Source: Argyresthia goedartella
Lineage: Eukaryota; Arthropoda; Insecta; Lepidoptera; Argyresthiidae
DNA: 64,000 bases
Reading direction: 5' to 3'
Assembly: GCA_949825045.1 (NCBI GenBank)
Contig: OX463807.1
Span: 12,983,501 to 13,047,500, forward strand
The notes under the pieces are model-generated. The model saw nothing but the letters and a program-made list of their open reading frames with translations. It was not told where the DNA came from and did not search any database. Position numbers and translations under genes: made by a program. This document shows, piece by piece, positions 61,001 to 64,000 of the stretch (within the stretch, counting starts at the first letter, position 1; every line of letters starts with the position of its first letter).

Positions 61001-63930
61001 TCATGCAAGTCTAAATGGAGTGGTCTCATGCGCCTGACTGTGTTTTGAACGCTGATACGCTTTTTCAAAAACTAAACGAGCTTTTTTCAGATAAATCGAA
61101 ATAGAAACGATTCTATACGAAGATTTGCTGCAATGATTTTGTGGCAGGCGGGCAGCCATTATAAATAACCGACGTGATAGCATCCAGACCGGCGTCGAAG
61201 ATTCTTTTGCAAGGCAAGATTTAAGGAAAATACCACCTACAAACTCAGGACTATTCAGTCCTGAAGGTATTGTTTTACAAAAGGCAAAAGGAATTAGTAA
61301 AATATTCACGGCAAACAAGCGCTCTGTGGAAGAGTCAATCATGTATTTGCAGAACAGACAGAATCGTAATTCCCACACCAAATGACCGCGGAGGTATTTT
61401 GGTGGCCTGGGGACTGACAAGAATAATGGCAATGTACCTACAACAAGCACTCATTAACAAGGATACGCTTTAATGCGTGGAAATCAAAGGCACCTTTTTA
61501 ACAGTAACATATTGGGTCCCAGGCGCAACGATAAGAAATCCTAAAATGCAAATAAAAAAAAACAATTACATAAAATTTATTTAAAATTTTGGATTAGAAA
61601 TAAAGCATAATGTATAAGAAAAAATAGTAAATGAATGTCCGCGCTATGATTGCTGAGTGATCTATACCGCTATGACCCAAAAAATTCTTTTCTCCGGTTA
61701 CCCTATGAAATCGCCAAAGTCCCCCGAGACTATCAGGAGGCCAATTATGGCCATCAACGGGCTCATCGGCACCCTGCCATCGACGCCTGGCACCCTGCTT
61801 GTACAGCCAGTCCGATGCTTCTTCGGGCACCGCCGCCGCACGGCATCCTGCATGTATAAATATCATAAATCGTTGTCTAGAATAATAACTAACTTATTTT
61901 TAGTAATACCGATTGATCGGAGCCCATTCGTAGTGGACAGATTTATGTAGTCGACCCGAATGGCCGAGTCGGCAGCGACCCTGCCTACGAAGCCAAGAGT
62001 CCCGCGTTCGAGTCCCGGTGGAGGCAAATATTGGTTTGATGAGAACGAATGTTTGTACTCTAGTCATGGTTGTTAATCTATGTTAGTATAATATTTATCT
62101 ATATAAGTATAATTATCGTTGTCTAGTATCCAAGATACAGGGAATCCTAGTTTGGGGCTAGATCAATGTGTGTAAATAGTGTCCAAGGTATTATTATTAT
62201 TATTATTATATCACATTAGTGATGGCTTGCAGAAGCTGCTTTGATCTCGATTTAGAGTCACAATTGATTTAACCTAGATATATTTCATTCATTTTGACAG
62301 ATTCCAAATCGGTTTAGGACCCTAAATCTAGATTGATTAAACATGTTGTTAATATTCATGTTTCTTCAATTTTCTGTAGATACATTTTGCAACCTCACAG
62401 CATAGCATACGGTTCCCGTATTTCCTTATCCATATTCAATTCGTCCTCTCGTCGTGACCAAATAAATACGGTTATAGAAATTCATTTTTGCCCCGCGAGC
62501 GTATCGATTTTGTCTCCTCGTCTTGACGAAATCAATAAGGTTATGGGCATATTTTGTATTAAAAATAAATTCCCATAAGCGTATGCTCTGTGTCTCACGA
62601 GGTGGTTAAGTATTTTCAGCTAACTACCGCCACCAATGATAAATATCTAGTCCTAGGTTTTCGCCAGTAGGTTCTAGATCCTAGGTCCTGACAATTGCTA
62701 TGTATTTAATACTTTGAAAAAATGTCAGGAGCACTTTTCGGAAAACGAATCATAAAAGAAGATATATTTTTTATCGTGGCGCTGGCAAAAATACATTCCA
62801 AAAAAATATTATATCGAAAAAGATAGCTTCATAGCTCCAAAAGTGGTATTCAGTATGTTTACTGAAATATTGTGTAAGTCATCATAGTTTGAAAGCAATG
62901 ATGTATTTCTTTGCCAAACCCTGTGCTGCTTATCTATAACATGAAAGACACTATTTAATTGCAATGGTATAACGTTAATTTTACTTCAAAAAGGAAAAAT
63001 ACGTTAGGAGGAGACAAGATCGATACGTTTAAGAACAAGCAAAAAAACTGCATAAGGAATTTGCACCGTAAGCGTATGGAATTCGTCCCCATCTGTTGAC
63101 GAAGCCAATATGGTTACGGCGATTATTATGTTTGACAATATTTGCACGATAACCGTATTTATTTCGTCAACACGACGAGATCGATACGCTCGCGGGGCAT
63201 TAATGAATTTCCATAATCGTATTGATTTGGTCACGACGAGGAGATGAATTCAATATGAATAAGGAAATGCGCATATGGTTCATAGCATATAATATCAAGT
63301 TTAAACTGAAAATAAAACAGTTATTATGCGATAACCTTACACTTCTAACTCTGCCTGTTGGCCAAAAATGGCGATATTCCACTGGAATGAGATGCAATGT
63401 GAAAAGGCTGCCGTGGCAAGTGGCGATACCCCCGCTCCACTTCACCCGCCTGAACCTACAACGGAAATGGCATAAACGAACAAGTCGGCGGAAAAGGAAG
63501 TCGATTAAAGACAAATGGCGGGAACGGAAGCGGGTGGGCGGGGCCAACTAGGGACGGAGGCATTCAAATGAGACGTAAGTCATGCAGTCATATCTCTCCA
63601 ATTAGATTACCTCATATGAATAACTGGTTTATTTTCAGGAAAACATCAAAGTTTCGTATACCTCTTGTTTTGCATATATTATTCGTGTGCAATAAAGAAA
63701 TTATGAATTATTATAAATACGGAATAGCCCGCAACCTTTCTTCCTCCTAAAGATATATTTAAAAATTCTTACCGGTTTTTTGTGTAGGCTCGGTGCAAGC
63801 AAATTACATTCAATTTCATCCTTATGGTTTGGGCAGTCTATAATATTATCGCATCTTTGTTCTCTTGTAAAACATGTACTACGCGTATTCAGGTCTAGGT
63901 CTTCGCAGCTAAAGGTACCCTCCTCACAAC
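48756..63930 (-). CDS. ndl: nudel-like mosaic serine protease gene (3' part, 19 exons placed)
   Basis: A large secreted multidomain protease gene read from right to left. Nineteen exons bounded by AG and GT on the minus strand can be placed. The last 18 (58100 down to 48756) join without a phase conflict into about 1,465 codons ending in TAA at 48758-48756. Domain order is LDLa, SRCR-like, trypsin-like protease with intact His/Asp/Ser, LDLa, Ser/Thr-rich linker, LDLa repeats, SRCR-like, inactive protease-like domain, LDLa repeats, SRCR-like C terminus. This arrangement of two protease domains with LDLa clusters is that of Drosophila Nudel, which is about 2,600 residues, so roughly the N-terminal half lies outside the window. 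In Drosophila, Nudel acts in the perivitelline space upstream of the Gd-Snake-Easter-Spatzle cascade. At least one exon is missing between 58101 and 63772, because the phases of the flanking exons do not match. No AATAAA was seen close after the stop. Confidence 0.88.
49544..49660 (-). CDS. ndl: nudel-like exon: last LDLa repeat
   Basis: Exon of 117 bp, acceptor ACTTCAAG and donor GTAAGT. It encodes [20 protein letters not shown], then [10 protein letters not shown], a compact LDLa repeat. The tail ([10 protein letters not shown]) leads into the C-terminal domain. Intron repeats lie upstream at about 49.85-50.04 kb. Confidence 0.83.
49850..50040 (+). repeat. lepidopteran-type interspersed repeat in an intron
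   Basis: ctaaaacggataaacggatt, ttagcacagagatagtttat, and an end cgagcatcagctagtt. This text I know as common in moth genomes; the class is uncertain. Confidence 0.5.
50220..50451 (-). CDS. ndl: nudel-like exon: two LDLa-type repeats
   Basis: Exon of 232 bp, acceptor TTTTCAG and donor GTACTC. The first repeat is [17 protein letters not shown] with [16 protein letters not shown]. The second is shorter, [21 protein letters not shown], and ends [16 protein letters not shown] and DKTDEDP are the calcium-binding ends. Starting with two bases and ending with two, it agrees with both neighbours. Confidence 0.84.
51133..51330 (-). CDS. ndl: nudel-like exon: LDLa repeat
   Basis: Exon of 198 bp, acceptor AATTTAG and donor GTAAGA. 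The LDLa repeat reads [18 protein letters not shown], then [17 protein letters not shown] trailing [10 protein letters not shown] adds two cysteines that probably start the next module. Phases match both flanking exons. A tRNA-derived SINE sits in the intron upstream (about 51490-51688). Confidence 0.85.
51490..51688 (-). repeat. tRNA-derived SINE family II, copy 3
   Basis: Minus strand: cgacctctgtggcgcagcgg, gggttcgatccccgg and the same body and tail order. Sits in a nudel-like intron. Confidence 0.7.
52150..52318 (-). CDS. ndl: nudel-like exon: inactive protease-like domain, region of the lost Ser
   Basis: Exon of 169 bp, acceptor CTTACAG and donor GTGTGT. It encodes [20 protein letters not shown], followed by [24 protein letters not shown] lies where active S1 domains have C-x-GDSGGP, so the nucleophile Ser is absent. 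With His and Asp also gone, this domain cannot be a conventional protease. It may instead be structural or a binding module; that is inference. Confidence 0.8.
52497..52650 (-). CDS. ndl: nudel-like exon: inactive protease-like domain, third part
   Basis: Exon of 154 bp, acceptor TTTTCAG and donor GTAGGT. It encodes [20 protein letters not shown], then [18 protein letters not shown]. Cysteine spacing is compatible with the S1 fold around the autolysis loop. No catalytic residue is expected here. The phase joins both neighbours exactly and the exon ends on a codon boundary. Confidence 0.76.
52847..53035 (-). CDS. ndl: nudel-like exon: middle of the inactive protease-like domain
   Basis: Exon of 189 bp, acceptor TTCCAG and donor GTGAGT. 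It encodes [20 protein letters not shown], then [14 protein letters not shown] and MVKPMVVSS. It follows the protease fold between strands (VVLG and LLHLRYP resemble the S1 VRLG and ALLRL segments). The catalytic Asp of NDxxLL is replaced: the equivalent stretch reads SKVTLLHL. Confidence 0.8.
53115..53543 (-). CDS. ndl: nudel-like exon: N-terminal half of the inactive protease-like domain
   Basis: Exon of 429 bp, acceptor TTACAG and donor GTAAGT. After a basic spacer ([11 protein letters not shown]) it encodes [19 protein letters not shown], then [20 protein letters not shown]. The segment aligns with VVGG...[11 protein letters not shown]...[18 protein letters not shown] of the first domain. 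The VVGG activation motif is replaced by YARAAGR and the catalytic AAHC by SQSC, so His is lost. This matches the Nudel-specific protease-like region catalogued in Pfam, as I recall it, as DUF1986. Confidence 0.83.
53683..53860 (-). CDS. ndl: nudel-like exon: SRCR-like domain before the second protease-like domain
   Basis: Exon of 178 bp, acceptor TTTTCAG and donor GTCATT. It encodes [20 protein letters not shown], then [24 protein letters not shown]-x-I-V-C and A-x-x-x-C-R-x-L-G-F are the recognisable SRCR core. It sits in the same place relative to the second protease-like domain as the 57.5-58.1 kb SRCR-like exons do to the first, which suggests that an SRCR-protease block was duplicated. 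Confidence 0.8.
53938..54051 (-). CDS. ndl: nudel-like exon: LDLa repeat
   Basis: Exon of 114 bp, acceptor CCTCAG and donor GTAAGT. It encodes one LDLa repeat: [18 protein letters not shown], then [18 protein letters not shown]. All six cysteines and the GEDELDC acidic end are present. Split codons at both ends match the neighbours. Confidence 0.84.
54135..54304 (-). CDS. ndl: nudel-like exon: LDLa-type cysteine-rich repeat
   Basis: Exon of 170 bp, acceptor TTTTCAG and donor GTAAGT. It encodes [16 protein letters not shown], followed by [25 protein letters not shown]. That is the tail of one LDLa-like unit and most of another, with DGTDE and DGLDE calcium-binding ends. The first unit is short and seems to borrow cysteines from the preceding exon (FECGR). 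It ends with one base of a split codon. Confidence 0.82.
54447..55389 (-). CDS. ndl: nudel-like exon: LDLa plus long Ser/Thr-rich linker
   Basis: The largest exon, 943 bp, acceptor after a long T run and TGTAG, donor GTAAAC. It opens with an LDLa repeat ([32 protein letters not shown]). About 240 residues of low-complexity sequence follow, rich in Ser, Thr, Glu and Asn, with many TTE/TTN/TST runs and NKT, NSTK and NIS-type N-glycosylation sites. The exon ends in a basic KIKKKHHKP and FECGR. The linker separates the active protease from the inactive one. By analogy with mucin-like regions it is probably O-glycosylated and extended; that is inference. Confidence 0.85.
55465..55624 (-). CDS. ndl: nudel-like exon: catalytic Ser of the active protease
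   Basis: Exon of 160 bp, acceptor TTTTCAG and donor GTAAGC. It begins [12 protein letters not shown], carrying the catalytic Ser195-equivalent. It continues with [20 protein letters not shown] and [12 protein letters not shown], the conserved end of the S1 domain. One base remains for the next exon (T+AT, Tyr). All three catalytic residues of this first domain are therefore present and the domain should be active. Confidence 0.92.
55845..55960 (-). CDS. ndl: nudel-like exon: protease C-terminal part with Asp189-equivalent
   Basis: Exon of 116 bp, acceptor TTTTAG and donor GTAAAC. It encodes [22 protein letters not shown] and KDACQ. The next exon continues GDSGGP, so the joined text is DACQGDSGGP. 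The Asp in DACQ is at the S1 pocket position (189 in chymotrypsin numbering), which predicts cleavage after Arg or Lys. It ends on a codon boundary. Confidence 0.88.
56124..56422 (-). CDS. ndl: nudel-like exon: catalytic Asp of the active protease
   Basis: Exon of 299 bp, acceptor TTTTGCAG and donor GTACGT. It encodes [20 protein letters not shown], in which NDLSLL holds the catalytic Asp102-equivalent. It goes on to [13 protein letters not shown] and [10 protein letters not shown], the standard S1-family segments around the middle of the fold. It ends with one base of a split codon. Together with the neighbouring exons it forms a normal-length trypsin-like domain. Confidence 0.9.
56779..57092 (-). 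CDS. ndl: nudel-like exon: activation site and catalytic His of the active protease
   Basis: Exon of 314 bp, acceptor TTCCAG and donor GTAAGT. It opens with an Arg- and Asn-rich spacer, then [18 protein letters not shown], a classic zymogen cleavage site after Arg giving a new N terminus VVGG. This continues to HCGGVVL and [11 protein letters not shown], which carries the catalytic His57-equivalent in the conserved AAHC motif. The cleavage site after Arg suits activation by a trypsin-like enzyme; Drosophila Nudel is reported to self-activate. The last two bases pair with the first base of the next exon to encode Lys. Confidence 0.9.
57461..57641 (-). CDS. ndl: nudel-like exon: second half of SRCR-like domain
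   Basis: Exon of 181 bp, acceptor TTTTCAG and donor GTCCGT. One base completes the Arg codon begun in the previous exon, then 60 codons follow and it ends in phase 0. Visible residues include [27 protein letters not shown] and a basic tail LLRQ. The closely spaced cysteines fit the end of an SRCR-like module. It lies directly before the protease exon, the usual SRCR-protease order in mosaic serine proteases. Confidence 0.78.
57983..58100 (-). CDS. ndl: nudel-like exon: first half of SRCR-like domain before the active protease
   Basis: Exon of 118 bp, acceptor TTTTTGCAG and donor GTACAC. It starts with two bases of a split codon and ends with two bases (CG), completed to Arg by the next exon. 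It encodes a stretch with [15 protein letters not shown] and DACRRETG, which resembles the W-x-x-V-C and A-x-x-x-C-R-x-x-G core of scavenger receptor cysteine-rich domains. A parallel stretch, [15 protein letters not shown], occurs before the second protease-like domain at 53.7-53.9 kb. Confidence 0.75.
58156..58206. repeat. hairpin, 17-bp perfect arms
   Basis: cccaaaatacttacaag at 58156-58172 and its reverse complement at 58190-58206, 56 bp upstream of the SRCR-like exon in the intron. Confidence 0.75.
58765..59390 (-). repeat. interspersed repeat, near-full copy in an intron
   Basis: The minus-strand head is aaacggtcaagtgtgagtcg and the plus-strand end cagggttccgttcagggt. Includes the ggacggacggaag unit run. 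Confidence 0.65.
59990..61475 (+). pseudogene. decayed coding fragments, unrecognised element
   Basis: Plus-strand pieces in changing frames: [17 protein letters not shown] followed by a long Ser run (about 60035), [18 protein letters not shown] (about 60210), [20 protein letters not shown] (about 60915), and [20 protein letters not shown] (about 61362). The Ser-rich start and order look like the Gag-like part of a retroelement, but I see no RT or recombinase motif. I do not assign a family. Confidence 0.35.
61640..61870. other. GC-rich block open in several frames, in an intron
   Basis: GC-rich against AT-rich neighbours, open in two plus-strand frames and at least two minus-strand frames. 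A minus-strand reading could start after tacatgcag and stop at ggtaacc, with exon-like borders ([26 protein letters not shown]). It matches neither LDLa nor SRCR, so it is not added to the nudel-like model. Confidence 0.3.
61952..62210 (+). repeat. tRNA-derived SINE family I, copy 3
   Basis: Head cgacccgaatggccgagtcg, full body, tail gtgtccaaggta then (tta) repeats. Lies in an intron of the nudel-like gene. Confidence 0.75.
62393..63290. repeat. long imperfect foldback
   Basis: The left arm (about 62393-62600: tccttatccatattcaattc, cgcgagcgtatcgattttgt) is the inverse of the right arm (about 63010-63290: atcgatacgctcgcggggc, gaattcaatatgaataagga). Each arm also contains shorter cgta..atttcgtc units. 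Confidence 0.6.
63350..63560 (+). other. GC-rich basic ORF-like stretch, probably repeat
   Basis: Encodes [19 protein letters not shown] and [20 protein letters not shown] on the plus strand. Text like this recurs in moth genomes as I remember it, so I read it as a repeat fragment, not an exon. Confidence 0.35.
63773..63930 (-). CDS. ndl: nudel-like exon: LDL-receptor class A repeat
   Basis: Exon of 158 bp, acceptor AG just above 63930 and donor GTAAGA just below 63773. It begins with two bases of a split codon and ends on a codon boundary. The translation has six cysteines in LDLa order: CEEGTFSC, then TCF, RCDN, IDC and IEC, with the acidic stretch HKDEIEC forming the calcium-binding end. 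It is the most N-terminal exon of the gene visible here. It ends in phase 0, but the next recognised exon (58100) needs one leading base, so one or more exons are unplaced in between. Confidence 0.8.
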
Positions 63931-64000
63931 CTGTTGAATAAAGCATTTATTATTTGATAGGGATGTGATCATTTTACGGGGTTATAAGAAAAACAGACAC

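Larger units (their letters stand above)
58101..63772 (-). other. nudel-like intron region with unplaced exon(s)
   Basis: About 5.7 kb between two exons whose phases do not match, so at least one exon starting in phase 0 and ending with one extra base should lie here. It also holds an interspersed repeat (58765-59390), decayed ORF pieces (59990-61475), a GC-rich block (61640-61870), a SINE (61952-62210), a foldback repeat (62393-63290) and a basic, GC-rich ORF-like stretch (63350-63555). I could not identify a convincing LDLa or SRCR exon in it by eye. Confidence 0.6.

Noticed and set aside
63222..63551. Basic 109-codon ORF as a nudel-like exon
   Set aside because: It is on the opposite strand, has no LDLa or SRCR cysteines, and resembles a repeat translation.

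Overview
The window looks like nuclear DNA of a moth or butterfly. It is AT-rich and repeat-dense. It carries interspersed repeats of a type I know from Lepidoptera (heads reading ccggtcaagtgcgag and tails ending ggtacggaaccctaaaa), several tRNA-derived SINE families, non-LTR retrotransposons and many foldback elements. The only host gene I can support is an intron-rich insect gene. The species is not determined.

Layout. 1-10 kb: relic repeats and SINEs, a decayed RTE-like LINE (about 3.96-5.11 kb), a PIF/Harbinger-type MITE (3.34 kb) and a long-TIR element with a palindromic MITE inside it (6.26-7.01 kb). 10.1-14.9 kb: an almost complete pogo-like DNA transposon with terminal inverted repeats. 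Its transposase joins a Psq/CENP-B DNA-binding region, a D,D35D core and a C-terminal PHD finger, and is broken by three frameshifts. 15.6-16.8 kb: old repeats. 18.3-22.5 kb: a 5'-truncated two-ORF LINE on the minus strand. 22.6-23.4 kb: two head-to-tail copies of a two-hairpin element that occurs six times in the window. 23.5-24.5 kb: a Mutator-like transposase remnant beside a possible solo LTR. 24.7-32 kb: few recognisable features, mostly foldback repeats and LINE tails. 32.0-35.4 kb: a second, jockey-like LINE on the minus strand with a broken endonuclease. 35.5-48.7 kb: repeats, SINEs, MITEs and LINE fragments.

48.76-63.93 kb, minus strand: the 3' part of a nudel-like gene, a mosaic serine protease. 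I place 19 exons. The last 18 join in one consistent reading frame (about 1,465 codons). Order: LDLa; a gap where at least one exon is missing; an SRCR-like domain; an active trypsin-like protease with its His, Asp and Ser; LDLa plus a long Ser/Thr-rich linker; more LDLa; an SRCR-like domain; a second protease-like domain that has lost catalytic residues; more LDLa; and a C-terminal SRCR-like domain with the stop codon. In Drosophila, Nudel is made by follicle cells and starts the perivitelline protease cascade that sets dorsoventral polarity. The N-terminal part of this gene lies beyond the right edge.

The strongest observations are the PHD-finger pogo element, the two-hairpin family with its tandem junction and an internal empty-site comparison, and the active/inactive protease pair in the nudel-like gene. 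All are read by eye; no alignment or database search was run.
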